Assembly: GCA_951813295.1 (NCBI GenBank)
Contig: CATOTI010000002.1
Coordinates: 2,170,001-2,234,000, forward strand
Reading direction: 5' to 3'
Source: an uncultured Pseudomonadales bacterium
GTDB taxonomy: Bacteria > Pseudomonadota > Gammaproteobacteria > Pseudomonadales > Azotimanducaceae
DNA: 64,000 nucleotides
The notes under the pieces were generated by a model that saw only the letters and a list, made by a program, of their open reading frames with translations, was not told the origin of the DNA and did no database searches. The first letter of the stretch is position 1. Every line of letters begins with the position of its first letter. Made by a program: the position numbers and the translations under genes. Shown piece after piece: positions 1 through 8,983 of this stretch.

Positions 1-817
1 TGACGAGCTTCGGCGCGAATACGCCGCCGATGAGGGCGGTCGTGATCACGACGTCGGCTTTGGCGACTTCGTCGATCAGCATTTCGCGCTGACGCGCCTG
101 GTCTTCGGCCGTGAGTTCTTTAGCGTAGCCGCCGCCGGCGGACGCGTCTTCGTCCAACTCGATGCCGACGTACTTGCCGCCGACACTTTCGATCTGTTCT
201 TTGACCTCGGGGCGAACATCCGTCGCCGTCACTTGGGCGCCGAGGCGCTTGGCGGTGGCGATCGCCTGAAGACCGGCCACGGCCGCGCCGATGACGAACA
301 CCTTGGCCGGGAAAACCGTTCCCGCGGCGGAACTCAACATCGGGAAGTACTTGCCGAGTTCGCTGGCGGCCAGGAGCACGCCCTTGTAGCCACTGATGCT
401 GTTCATGGACGACAAGGTGTCCATGGCCTGCGCGCGTGTGGTTCGCGGAATCGCGTCGGTAGAGAAAGATTGTGCGCCGCTCTCGGCGAGCGCCTGGGTG
501 AGTTCCAGATTTCGAAGTGGCATCAGCGAGCCGAGGACGACGGTGCCGGGCTTCAACCAGCCGATCGCGTCGCGTTCGGTTTCGTTCGTCAACGCGTTGA
601 CGGTTGCGACGATGTCCGCGCCGCCGACGAGGGCCGCTGCGTCACTCGCGATGTCGGCGCCGGATTGACTGTACATCTCGTCCGTGTAGCCGGATTCTGC
701 GCCGGCCCCGGATTCGACACTGATCGCGAAACCCGCTTTGACGAGTTTGGTGCAGGATTCGGGCACGAGCGCGACACGACGTTCACCCGCTCGTTCACGC
801 AGTACAGCAATTCTCAC
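1..817 (-). CDS. pntA: NAD(P) transhydrogenase subunit alpha, 3' end beyond window
   Basis: About 272 codons are visible; the C-terminus lies off the left edge. The N-terminus reads VRIAVLRERAGERRVALVPE, typical of the alanine dehydrogenase/PntA family, and the segment nearest the edge reads ADVVITTALIGG, the conserved dinucleotide-domain stretch. The enzyme couples hydride transfer between NADH and NADP+ to proton movement, working with the membrane subunits, which would be expected further left. The start is GTG at 817-815, preceded by GGAGG (822-826) and a second GGAGGTGAT (832-840). The gene lies divergent from the GNAT gene at 926. Confident as to family; whether this is the one-piece PntA or the shorter PntAA form cannot be told from here. 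Confidence 0.88.
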   Translation of the reverse strand, partial: MRIAVLRERAGERRVALVPESCTKLVKAGFAISVESGAGAESGYTDEMYSQSGADIASDAAALVGGADIVATVNALTNETERDAIGWLKPGTVVLGSLMPLRNLELTQALAESGAQSFSTDAIPRTTRAQAMDTLSSMNSISGYKGVLLAASELGKYFPMLSSAAGTVFPAKVFVIGAAVAGLQAIATAKRLGAQVTATDVRPEVKEQIESVGGKYVGIELDEDASAGGGYAKELTAEDQARQREMLIDEVAKADVVITTALIGGVFAPKLV

Positions 818-925
818 AAAGCCTCCGGTATCACCTCCGCGCCCAAGAGACTTCGCGCGAAACGGCGGAATTTTCCGGAATCGTTTTTAACAGTCAATTG
901 AGCGGACGGAATAGGTCAAATAGCC

Positions 926-1444
926 GTGGGGAACCTATCTCATTTCGACCCGGGTTGGCATCAGACAATTGCGGAACCGCTCGATACGAGCATCGACGGC
1001 CTCGTGCTGCGTCGCGTCGATGGCGCGCTCGGCCACAAGCTGGCGGGTCTGGTTGGCGCCAACGCCGCTCATCTGACGCGCCACGGCGACTATGTCGACC
1101 TCGTCGCGATGACCCGGGCAGAACTCGTCTCGCATTACGTCGGCGCGGGCGTCTTTGAGGCCGCGCTGGTCAGTGATGATCGCGTGCACGGTACTGCGTC
1201 GCTCATGCGTTATCGGCCGGATGTCTTCGGCATTGGCTATTGGTTAGCGGCGGACTCGACCGGTCGGGGATTCGCGACGGCGGCCGCATCTGCGCTCATC
1301 GATGTCGCGTGCACGTTCGGCGCGACGGAAGTATGGGCGGGGATCCGGGCCACGAACGCGGCGAGCAACGCGGTGGTCGAGCGGCTTGGCTTCGCGTTGG
1401 CCCGTCGACAACCCACGCACTTGAGTTATCGTCGAGAGCTCTAG
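926..1444 (+). CDS. GNAT-family N-acetyltransferase
   Basis: 172 residues resembling RimJ/RimL-type acetyltransferases. The acetyl-CoA-binding region is GYWLAADSTGRGFATAA near residues 104-120, followed by the C-terminal NAASNAVVERLGF motif usual for this branch. It would transfer an acetyl group to an amine; the substrate is unknown. The start is GTG at 926 without a convincing ribosome site. The stop is 25 bases ahead of the DUF899 gene, so the two may be co-transcribed. Confidence 0.75.
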   Translation: MGNLSHFDPGWHQTIAEPLDTSIDGLVLRRVDGALGHKLAGLVGANAAHLTRHGDYVDLVAMTRAELVSHYVGAGVFEAALVSDDRVHGTASLMRYRPDVFGIGYWLAADSTGRGFATAAASALIDVACTFGATEVWAGIRATNAASNAVVERLGFALARRQPTHLSYRREL

Positions 1445-1469
1445 CGTTCAGAGCGGAAAGGAGATGGCG

Positions 1470-2102
1470 ATGAGTCCGACGATTGTCGATTCTGCGAGCT
1501 GGCAACGCGCCCGGAGTGATCTCTTGCGACGTGAGAAAGCCGTGACGCGGGAACTCGATTCGCTCGCGCGTGCGCGTCAGGCCATGCCCTGGGTGAAGGT
1601 CGAAAAGAGCTATCGATTTCAGACCGACGACGGCGAGGTGGGCTTAGAAGGGCTCTTCGGCGAGCACGACCAACTCGTCATCTATCACTTCATGTTCGGC
1701 CCGGATTGGGAAGATCCTTGCCCCGGCTGCTCGGCCTGGATGAGTGCTTACGACGGCACGTCGAACGGGCTGGAGGCGCACAACGCGACCCTCGTTGCCG
1801 TCTCGCGCGCCGGCCGTGAGGCGATCGACCGTATTCGGGCGTCACGCGGCTGGCGGTTTCCCTGGGCGACGTCGCTCGATGATTTCAACTTCGACTATCA
1901 CGCGTCCGCCCGGGAGGGTGAAGAAACACACGTGGTCGGTGATGAAGAGATCGGCTTCTGGAAGGGCGAGAATCACGGTGTGAGCGTTTTCGCCAAGCAC
2001 GACGGGGCGATCTATCACACGTATTCGGCTTACAACCGCGGGATCCAGCAGATCAATGGGACGTACGGTTACGTCGACTTATTGCCTTACGGAGGCAACT
2101 AG
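1470..2102 (+). CDS. DUF899 thioredoxin-like family protein
   Basis: 210 residues. The family pattern is clear: an N-terminal helix (ARSDLLRREKAVTRELD), then YRFQTDDGEVGLEGLFG, YHFMFGPDWEDPCPGCSAWM with a CPGC-type Cys pair, and a C-terminal GTYGYVDLLPYGGN stretch. DUF899 proteins have a thioredoxin-like fold and are often dithiol-disulfide oxidoreductase candidates, but the reaction is not established. Two ATGs are available, at 1464 and 1470. AAAGGAG at 1457-1463 is ideally spaced for the second, so I place the start at 1470. Confidence 0.8.
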   Translation: MSPTIVDSASWQRARSDLLRREKAVTRELDSLARARQAMPWVKVEKSYRFQTDDGEVGLEGLFGEHDQLVIYHFMFGPDWEDPCPGCSAWMSAYDGTSNGLEAHNATLVAVSRAGREAIDRIRASRGWRFPWATSLDDFNFDYHASAREGEETHVVGDEEIGFWKGENHGVSVFAKHDGAIYHTYSAYNRGIQQINGTYGYVDLLPYGGN

Positions 2103-2145
2103 CAGACGAAACTTGATTGACCAGCGGGGGACTGCCAGCGCTGCG

Positions 2146-4116
2146 TTACTGCGGCGGCGCCGCTTGAGGTAGCGCCAACGCGATGAGTTCCTGGGTCTCG
2201 CCGCCACCGCCGGCGGCACCGACGATGTATTGGCGTCCGTCGTGTTCATACGTCATCAGCGCCCCGTGCAGGCTCGCGTCCGTTTCGACCTCGCCGACGA
2301 GTTCGCCCGTCGACTTGTCGTAGGCACGCAGCATCCCGCCGGACATGCGCGCTCGCTGCTCGTCCATGTGGGCAAGGAAAGAGATCACGAGCGTCTTGGT
2401 GACGAGGATGCCGCCCTCGGCCACTTTGCCGACGAACGGGCTCCCGAGCGGCGGGAGGTCGAGGTGCGCGATCGCGGGATGGTCGCGCGGGCCGTTGCCG
2501 ACGGGGACCATCCATCGGTGTTCACCGGTATTGAGATCGATCGCGGTGATTCGTCGATAGGGCGGTTTGATGAGCGGTAGTCCCTCGGGTCCACGTGCGC
2601 CACGGTAGGCGATGACGTAGTCCCAGTCGGAATCTGCCTGCGGTGGGGTGAGCGCCATACCGATCGGGGCGGTGATGGATTCGATGTAGATCGTCGCGGT
2701 TTCGGCATCGATCGACGCGCCGGGAAAATTGGCGCCGCCGGCGGCGCCCGGCACGACGATCGTCGCGATCTTGCCGTCGGCGCCGGCGACGATGGGCGGT
2801 GTAAAGATGGGGCCCGTGACGTAACGGCTCGCGATCTCTTTCGCCTCGGTGTAGATCGCCGGCGTGAAATCGATGAGGTCGTCGTCGGTGATGCCGAGGC
2901 GTTCGAACGGAGCCGGTTTCGTCGGGAACGGCTGGGTGGCAGCCGTTTTCTCACCGGGGACGGTCGATTGCGGCACGGGTCGCTCTTCGATCGGCCACAC
3001 GGGTTCACCGGTGGCGCGGTCGAAAACGTAGGTCATGCCCGTTTTGGATACCTGCGCGACGGCTTTGATCGACCGTCCGTCGACCTCGATGTCGACGAGG
3101 TTCGGGGCCGAGGCGATGTCGTAGTCCCAGACGCCGTGATGCACGGTCTGGAAATGCCAGACGCGTTCGCCGGTGTCGGCGTCGAGGCAGATGAGGCTTT
3201 CGGCATAGACGTTGTCGCCGTGCCGGCGCCCGCCCCAATAGTCGTTGGTCGGGGTGCCGGTGGGGAGATAGACGAGGCCCAGTTCCTCGTCGGCCGACAT
3301 CATCGTCCAGACGTTGGTGTTACCGGCTTTCTGCCATGCGTCGTTCTCCCAGGTCTCGACAAAAGGCTCGCCGGACCGTGGGATCGTGTGGAAGCGCCAC
3401 TTGAATTCGCCCGTGCGGACATCGTAGGCCCGTACGTGACCGGGCGGGTTTCGGTTCGCGAGCGCGTAATCGAACACCTTGGAGCCGACGATGATCGTGT
3501 CGCGCACGACGATCGGCGGTGCGCCGTGGGTCAGGTTATCGAGTTCGAAATCGCCCGGACCGAGGTCTTTCTCGAGATCGACGAAACCGTCGACGCCGAA
3601 GTCGGGGTCGGGCTTGCCCGTGTCGACGTCGATCGAGACGAGCTGCTTGCCGATCGTGGCGACGAGGATTCGTTCGGCCGTTCCGTCCGTCCAGTATTCG
3701 ATGCCGCGGGTCTGCAACGGCTGGAAATTCGGCATGCCCCTCGCGTAGCTCCTGGGGTCGAAAACCCAGCGTTGTTCACCCGTCGCGGGATCGAGTTCCG
3801 CGATCTGGCCATGCGATGTGGCGGCATAGAGCCGGCCGTTCGCATAAATCGGTGTCGCGCGATAGTGGCCTGTCTTGTAGATGGACGGGTCGAGTTGCTC
3901 ATCCACCGACGTCCAGCGCCAGGCGTTCGAGAGATCGGCGAAGGTGGCCGCGTCGATGTCGTCGAGGGGCGAGTATTTCGAGGCGGCGAGATCGCCGCCG
4001 TGGTGGCGCCACTCCCCGGCCGGAACGTTGGGCTCGACGACGGCTTGCTCGGTTCGTGTACAACCGATCGTTGTTAGAAACGACAAGCCGATGAACACGA
4101 TCACACTGCTTCGCAC
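2146..4116 (-). CDS. PQQ-dependent dehydrogenase, lipoprotein (glucose dehydrogenase-like)
   Basis: 656 residues, starting GTG at 4116 with GGGGGAAGG just upstream. The N-terminus is a signal sequence ending TTIGC (Cys19), suggesting a lipoprotein anchored in the periplasm. The body is a quinoprotein beta-propeller: WRHHGGDLAASKYSPLDDI at the start, then repeated blade motifs such as ATGEQRWVFDP and TGERVWHFQTVHHGVWDYD. This matches the PQQ domain of membrane glucose dehydrogenase, without its N-terminal membrane helices. It would oxidise a sugar or alcohol and pass electrons to the respiratory chain. The substrate cannot be read from the sequence. It is transcribed away from the aldolase gene at 4251. 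Confidence 0.85.
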   Translation of the reverse strand: MRSSVIVFIGLSFLTTIGCTRTEQAVVEPNVPAGEWRHHGGDLAASKYSPLDDIDAATFADLSNAWRWTSVDEQLDPSIYKTGHYRATPIYANGRLYAATSHGQIAELDPATGEQRWVFDPRSYARGMPNFQPLQTRGIEYWTDGTAERILVATIGKQLVSIDVDTGKPDPDFGVDGFVDLEKDLGPGDFELDNLTHGAPPIVVRDTIIVGSKVFDYALANRNPPGHVRAYDVRTGEFKWRFHTIPRSGEPFVETWENDAWQKAGNTNVWTMMSADEELGLVYLPTGTPTNDYWGGRRHGDNVYAESLICLDADTGERVWHFQTVHHGVWDYDIASAPNLVDIEVDGRSIKAVAQVSKTGMTYVFDRATGEPVWPIEERPVPQSTVPGEKTAATQPFPTKPAPFERLGITDDDLIDFTPAIYTEAKEIASRYVTGPIFTPPIVAGADGKIATIVVPGAAGGANFPGASIDAETATIYIESITAPIGMALTPPQADSDWDYVIAYRGARGPEGLPLIKPPYRRITAIDLNTGEHRWMVPVGNGPRDHPAIAHLDLPPLGSPFVGKVAEGGILVTKTLVISFLAHMDEQRARMSGGMLRAYDKSTGELVGEVETDASLHGALMTYEHDGRQYIVGAAGGGGETQELIALALPQAAPPQ

Positions 4117-4250
4117 GACCTTCCCCCTGATCGTTCAGTTGCTTGAGTTTGCGCGTTTCTCGTGCCGCGCGCTCACCGGCGAATCATCAAAGCCGCGAAG
4201 GAAGTCGCTATCATTGGGCGCGACAACTTTGGCTCAGTGAGATCGACTAA

Positions 4251-5144
4251 GTGAGTGATTTCGACACACAACTCGAAAAGATGGGAACGGCCGACGGCTT
4301 CATCGCCGCGCTGGATCAGAGCGGCGGCAGTACGCCGCGAGCGCTCGGCCTTTACGGCATCAGCGAGGATGCCTGGTCGACCGACGATGAGATGTTCGAT
4401 CTCGTCCACGAGATGCGGACACGAATCATCACGAGTCCGTCGTTCGAAGGCGATCGTATCCTCGCGGCGATTCTTTTCGAGAACACGATGGACCGCACCA
4501 TCGCCGGGATGCAGACGCCTGAGTTTCTCTGGAACTACAAGAAGATCGTGCCGATCCTGAAGGTCGACAAAGGCCTCGCGGACGAGGCGGAGGGCGTGCA
4601 GCTCATGAAGCCCAATCCGGGGCTCGCCGATCTCTGCAAGCGCGCCAAGAATCTCGGCGTTTTCGGTACCAAGATGCGCTCGGTGATCAAACAGGCGAAC
4701 GCGGCCGGGATCCAAGCGATTGTCGCTCAGCAGTTCGAGGTCGCGAAGATCATCATCGGCGAAGGCCTCGTGCCGATCGTCGAACCCGAAGTCGACATTC
4801 ATTGTCCGGACAAAGCGGCCGCCGAGGACATCCTCAATCAGGGCATCCTCGATTCACTCGACGTGCTAGGCGATGGTGAACGCGTGATGCTCAAGCTCAC
4901 GCTGCCGGAAGAGGACAACCTGTACGCCAAGGCGATCGCGCATCCGAATTGTTTACGGGTGGTTGCGCTATCGGGCGGCTATTCGCGTGACGAAGCGAAC
5001 ACGCGGCTCGCGCGCAACAACGGCATGGTCGCGAGTTTTTCGCGGGCGTTGTCCGAAGGTTTGTCGGCGAGCCAGACGGACGACGAGTTCAGCGCGATGC
5101 TCGACGCATCGGTCGGCAGCATCTTCGAAGCCAGCAAGACGTAG
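4251..5144 (+). CDS. Class I fructose-bisphosphate aldolase
   Basis: 297 residues, the length of the bacterial single-domain class I enzyme. Family segments are [14 protein letters not shown] near residue 20, ILFENTMDR near 80, PILKVDKGL near 103 and [13 protein letters not shown] near 180. This enzyme cleaves fructose 1,6-bisphosphate to two triose phosphates through a Schiff-base lysine (class I) rather than a metal. The start is GTG at 4251 with no obvious Shine-Dalgarno site. It stands alone, with the PQQ dehydrogenase divergent and the hairpin repeat array immediately downstream. Confidence 0.9.
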   Translation: MSDFDTQLEKMGTADGFIAALDQSGGSTPRALGLYGISEDAWSTDDEMFDLVHEMRTRIITSPSFEGDRILAAILFENTMDRTIAGMQTPEFLWNYKKIVPILKVDKGLADEAEGVQLMKPNPGLADLCKRAKNLGVFGTKMRSVIKQANAAGIQAIVAQQFEVAKIIIGEGLVPIVEPEVDIHCPDKAAAEDILNQGILDSLDVLGDGERVMLKLTLPEEDNLYAKAIAHPNCLRVVALSGGYSRDEANTRLARNNGMVASFSRALSEGLSASQTDDEFSAMLDASVGSIFEASKT

Positions 5145-5157
5145 CGCACTGCGAACG

Positions 5158-5380
5158 CGAACCGGCTGCGCCGGTTCGTTTGCAGTTTTCGCTTCGCGAA
5201 AACTGCTGGGCGCACTCAGGTCGGGTCGATGAGGCGAACCGGCTGCGCCGGTTCGTTTGCAGTTTTCGCGTTGCGAAAACTGCTGGGGTAACGCTCGCAT
5301 ACGCCGTCCGTTCTACCGGTCTAACCGTCTGCGAACCGGCTGTGCCGGTTCGTCTGCAGTTTTCGCTTTGCGAAAACTGC
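5158..5380. repeat. Three tandem copies of a double-hairpin repeat (REP/BIME-like)
   Basis: Copies lie at 5158-5206, 5235-5283 and 5332-5380, each 49 bases. Each copy is two adjacent perfect hairpins. The first has a 9-bp stem (arm CGAACCGGC) with loops TGC, TGC and TGT. After a 3-base spacer (TTT, TTT, TCT), the second has an 11-bp stem (arm GCAGTTTTCGC) with loops TTC, GTT and TTT. Stems are identical in all copies, and every difference falls in loops or spacer. Unit-to-unit starts are 77 and 97 bases apart. The array fills the gap between convergent aldolase and BVMO genes and has no credible reading frame. Confidence 0.9.
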
Positions 5381-5408
5381 AGCTCGCAACTAGAACCGAA
5401 AAACCGGC

Positions 5409-7022
5409 CTACGCGATCTCGAACCCCTCGTAGTCGTTCGCGACCACCTCGTTACATTTCTCGCGATAGACGTCCATTCCCGCGACGTAGGGCATGAAGA
5501 CACGCGACTTGCCGGGCACGTTCGCGCCGACGTACCAGGAGTTCGCCTTGGGAAAGAGCGTCTCTTCGGCTGCTTCCGCGACGTGGGTCACCCAGGCTTC
5601 CTGTGCGTCGTCATTAGCCTCGATCGTCTGATGCCCCGCGCTCTGCATGTGCTGGATGCATTCGGTGACCCAGTCGACGTGTTGTTCGATTGCGACGGGC
5701 ATGTTGGTGAGCACGGATGGACTGCCGGGCCCCGTGATGGTGAAGAGGTTCGGGAAACCGGCGACTTGCAGACCGAGATAGGTTCGCGGCCCCGCTTCCC
5801 AGGCATCGCCCAGCGTTCGTCCGCCACGACCGCGGATGTCGATGTCGAGTAACGCGCCGGTCATCGCATCGAAGCCGGTCGCGAAGACGATGACGTCGAG
5901 TGGGTATTCGGCGTCCGTGGTCCGCACGCCCTTGGCGGTGATTTCCTCGATCGGTGCCTTGCGTACGTTCACGAGCTTCACGTTGTCACGGTTGTACGTG
6001 TCGTAATAGTCCGTATCGATCGGTGGGCGCTTTGTCCCGTAGGGGTGATCGAAAGGCACGAGCTCTGCAGCAACTTCGGGGTCTTTGACGATCTCGTGGA
6101 TTTTCCGCCCGATGAAGTCGACGGCTGTGCCGTTCGCGAATTCGTCGATCGTGAGGTCAGCGTACGACTCGGCGAGAAACCGGAAGCCGCCGAGATCCCA
6201 GAGCTTCTCGTAGGTCGACGCGCGCTCGGCGTCGGTCACCTCGTTCGCGTTCATTTCGCTCGGGTAGAACGGGAAGCCACCGCTCGAGTTGCGACAACGA
6301 TCACGAATCTCGTCGTAGTGCGCCTTGATCTCGGCGGTTTCCTCCGCGCTCAAGGGTGCGTTGCGCGCGGGAATGCTGAAGTTGGCCGTGCGTTGGAAGA
6401 TGGTCAGGTGATCGGCTTCGGCGGCGATCACCGGGGTCGCCTGAATGCCGGTCGAACCCGTGCCGATGAGGCCGACGCGCTTGCCGGTGAAGTCGACCCC
6501 GTCGTGAGGCCATGCCCCGGTGTGGTACCAGTCGCCTTCGAAGTCATCGAGCCCTTTGAAGTGATCGCCCGGCGCGTTGCGCAACGACAGGCATCCGACG
6601 GCGCTCACGATGTACTTGGCGCGCACGACGTCGCCGGAACTCGTTTCGACCTCCCATTGATCAGCGGTCTCGATGAACTCGGCGCGCGTGACCTTGGTTT
6701 CGAATTGGATCGTGCGGCGAAGGTCGAAGCGATCGGCCACGTGGTCGAGGTATTTCAGGATTTCGGGCTGCGCCGGGTAGCGGCTCGACCAGGTCCACTC
6801 CTGCTGGAGCTCGTCCGAGAACGAATAGGAGTAGTAATAGGACTCAGAATCGCAGCGCGCGCCGGGATATCGGTTCCAGTACCAGGTCCCGCCGACGCTG
6901 TTGCCGGCCTCGTAAGCGACCACGTCGAGGCCGAGTTCGTCGCGCAGCCGATGAATCGCGTAAAGACCGGAAAAGCCGGCGCCGATGATTACGACGTCGT
7001 GTTGCGATGCAGTGGTCGTCAT
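5409..7022 (-). CDS. Baeyer-Villiger flavin monooxygenase
   Basis: 537 residues, the size of cyclohexanone-monooxygenase-type enzymes. It has the FAD Rossmann motif GAGFSGL (14-20), then GGTWYWNRYPGARCD (44-58). The Baeyer-Villiger signature F-x-G-x3-H-T-x2-W-P spans 161-172, and a second nucleotide motif GTGSTG is at 187-192 for NADPH. These enzymes insert oxygen next to a ketone to give an ester or lactone. The SDR gene at 7033 starts upstream on the same strand with a 10-base gap, so alcohol to ketone to ester is a plausible two-step route. Likely substrates (cyclic, terpenoid or steroid ketones) are inference only. Confidence 0.9.
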   Translation of the reverse strand: MTTTASQHDVVIIGAGFSGLYAIHRLRDELGLDVVAYEAGNSVGGTWYWNRYPGARCDSESYYYSYSFSDELQQEWTWSSRYPAQPEILKYLDHVADRFDLRRTIQFETKVTRAEFIETADQWEVETSSGDVVRAKYIVSAVGCLSLRNAPGDHFKGLDDFEGDWYHTGAWPHDGVDFTGKRVGLIGTGSTGIQATPVIAAEADHLTIFQRTANFSIPARNAPLSAEETAEIKAHYDEIRDRCRNSSGGFPFYPSEMNANEVTDAERASTYEKLWDLGGFRFLAESYADLTIDEFANGTAVDFIGRKIHEIVKDPEVAAELVPFDHPYGTKRPPIDTDYYDTYNRDNVKLVNVRKAPIEEITAKGVRTTDAEYPLDVIVFATGFDAMTGALLDIDIRGRGGRTLGDAWEAGPRTYLGLQVAGFPNLFTITGPGSPSVLTNMPVAIEQHVDWVTECIQHMQSAGHQTIEANDDAQEAWVTHVAEAAEETLFPKANSWYVGANVPGKSRVFMPYVAGMDVYREKCNEVVANDYEGFEIA

Positions 7023-7032
7023 GGATCGGCCC

Positions 7033-7752
7033 CTAGTCCTTGTAACGTGTCGCGAGGCCCTGGCTCACGCGGATTTCGAACGTGTGCGCCGTTGTTTTCT
7101 GCGTCGCGAGAAAGACGGCGGCATCGGCGATGTCGTCCGCTTGAATGAGCGACTCGGGGTCTTCTTCCGGGAATCCTTCCGAGCGCATTTGCGAGACGGT
7201 CGCGTCCGGCAGGATGACGTGCGAACGGATGCCTTTGTTCAAGTACTCCGCGACGAGCGTTTTCGTGAGCCCCATCACGCCGTGTTTTGACGCTGCATAG
7301 GCCGACCGGTTGGGCGGACCGACGACGCCCGCGCCCGAGGAAATGTTGATGATGCAGCCGCTACCGCGTTCGAGCATTGATGGAAGCGCATATTTGGTAC
7401 AGAGAAAGACACCGCGCAGGTTGACGTTGATGACGGTGTCCCATTCCTCGGTCGGTAGTTCGTGGGTTGGCAGGCGCGCGACGGCGCCGGCATTGTTGAC
7501 GAGGATGTCGATGGCGCCGAACTCGGCGATCGTGCCGTTGATCAACGTCTGGATGGATTGCTCGCTGCTCACGTCGCAAGGAATCGCCAGGCCGTCGACT
7601 TCATCCGCGACGGCGTTGATTTCGTCGACGCTCCGCGCGGCGCAGACCACCTTGGCGCCGGCTTGGGCATAAGCGACGGCAATGGCGCGTCCAATGCCGC
7701 GCCCCGCGCCCGTCACGATCGCCACTTTGTCCTTGAGTTCGTTGCCTTCCAT
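7033..7752 (-). CDS. SDR-family oxidoreductase
   Basis: 239 residues, a classical short-chain dehydrogenase/reductase. The cofactor motif TGAGRGIG is at 14-21, NNAG at 86-89, and the catalytic tetrad is N111, S138/139, Y152 and K156 (YAASK). It would interconvert an alcohol and a ketone with NAD(P). A strong GAAGGAAGGGGG site precedes the ATG at 7752. Its stop is 10 bases before the start of the Baeyer-Villiger monooxygenase, so the two form an operon, and the SDR probably supplies the ketone substrate. Confidence 0.88.
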   Translation of the reverse strand: MEGNELKDKVAIVTGAGRGIGRAIAVAYAQAGAKVVCAARSVDEINAVADEVDGLAIPCDVSSEQSIQTLINGTIAEFGAIDILVNNAGAVARLPTHELPTEEWDTVINVNLRGVFLCTKYALPSMLERGSGCIINISSGAGVVGPPNRSAYAASKHGVMGLTKTLVAEYLNKGIRSHVILPDATVSQMRSEGFPEEDPESLIQADDIADAAVFLATQKTTAHTFEIRVSQGLATRYKD

Positions 7753-7937
7753 TCGTCCCCCCCTTCCTTCGTTCAGGCTATCAAAACTGATCTCGTTCGT
7801 TGTCGGCCGGGCCCGACGCTACCGCGCCCGGTTTTCGTGTGCGCGGCCGAGGCGCTACATTTAGAGGGCTGGATCCGCCGTGTCCATCGACGAACACGTC
7901 GCAGTCAGCTCAGCGGAGTCCCATGGGGGGGATATTT

Positions 7938-8978
7938 ATGGCAGCAAGAATGGAATCAGTGTCTTGGATGAGACGCGGAATGTGGGTGCTCGGGGTAGTC
8001 GTTCTCGGCGCCTTTGCGAACGCCGCCGAGCCGATTCTCACCGATACACATCGGTTCACCGAGGTCCGTAACGGAATCTACATCGCCAACACGACGGCGC
8101 TCGTCTTCAACAGCAACTCGCTCGTGATCGTGAACGAGGAAGACGTGATTATCGTCGACTCGCACGTGACGCCGGCTAAGGCACGCCAATTGCGCGAAGC
8201 GGTGAAGGCGGTTTCGGACAAACCCATTACCGCACTCATCAACTCGCACCATCATTGGGACCACGCGCACGGCAACCAGGAGTTTGCCGATCTGCCGATC
8301 ATCGGCCACGAGTGGACGCACATGAAGCTCGCGACCGCCCCGCTCGAGGAGCAGACCTACCTCGACGGCGTCAACGGCAATGCGCGCACGATCGCGCGCG
8401 TTTCGGAGCAGATCCAGAGTGAGGAGGACGCCGCGCGCAAGGCTCAGCTCGAGGCCTATCTCGAAATGTTCTCGGCGCACGTGCTCGATTTCGATGAGAT
8501 CGCGCCGATCCCGCCGTCGCTCACGATGAACGACAAGATGACGCTGCATCGCGGCAATCGCGAGATCGAGATCATGTTCCTGGGGCGCGCGCACACGGGA
8601 GGCGATGTGGTCGTCTACTTCCCGCAGGACAAGCTCGTGTTCACGGGCGATATGGCGTTCGCCGGGCCGTCATACCTCGGCGACGGTTATGTCGATGAGT
8701 GGCCGGACACGATTGAACGCCTCAAAGCGCTCGATTTCGACATCTTCGTGCCGGGCCACGGTGGACCCGTAACCGATCTCGAACGGCTGACGCTCGTGCA
8801 GGCGTTCTACCGCGATCTGTGGGCCAAGGCCGAGATGATGAAGAAGGCTGGCAAGACGGCCGAGCAGGTCGCCCAGGAGATTGATCTCACGGATCACGCG
8901 GCACTCGGCATCCAGCGCGTCGGCACCGATATCAAGTCGATCGAGCGGATCTTCTACCGAATCGACAACGAGCTCTAA
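7938..8978 (+). CDS. Exported MBL-fold metallo-hydrolase
   Basis: 346 residues from the ATG at 7938, which follows a G-rich stretch at 7925-7931. An earlier ATG at 7923 is possible. The N-terminus has a hydrophobic export signal (WVLGVVVLGAFANAAE, about 16-31), so the protein is probably periplasmic. The zinc-binding motif HHHWDH is at 104-109, followed downstream by GRAHTGGDV, VFTGDMAF and VPGHGGP. This is the metallo-beta-lactamase fold, closest in layout to the quinoprotein-associated hydrolases. The substrate is unknown. It lies 5 bases ahead of the first CoA-transferase gene. Confidence 0.85.
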   Translation: MAARMESVSWMRRGMWVLGVVVLGAFANAAEPILTDTHRFTEVRNGIYIANTTALVFNSNSLVIVNEEDVIIVDSHVTPAKARQLREAVKAVSDKPITALINSHHHWDHAHGNQEFADLPIIGHEWTHMKLATAPLEEQTYLDGVNGNARTIARVSEQIQSEEDAARKAQLEAYLEMFSAHVLDFDEIAPIPPSLTMNDKMTLHRGNREIEIMFLGRAHTGGDVVVYFPQDKLVFTGDMAFAGPSYLGDGYVDEWPDTIERLKALDFDIFVPGHGGPVTDLERLTLVQAFYRDLWAKAEMMKKAGKTAEQVAQEIDLTDHAALGIQRVGTDIKSIERIFYRIDNEL

Positions 8979-8983
8979 TCGGC

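Noticed and set aside
2968..4077. Long plus-strand frame (369 codons) opposite the PQQ dehydrogenase
   Set aside because: It mirrors a real gene in a GC-rich genome, lacks a ribosome site and shows no protein motif.
5158..5380. CRISPR array
   Set aside because: Repeats are themselves double palindromes with unequal gaps, only three copies, and no cas genes.
5180..5497. Short frames within the hairpin repeats
   Set aside because: They exist only because the repeats recur; the translations repeat the same stem sequence and have no start signals.
6045..7148. Long plus-strand frame (367 codons) opposite the Baeyer-Villiger monooxygenase
   Set aside because: The minus strand carries all family motifs; the plus frame is a shadow and crosses two genes.
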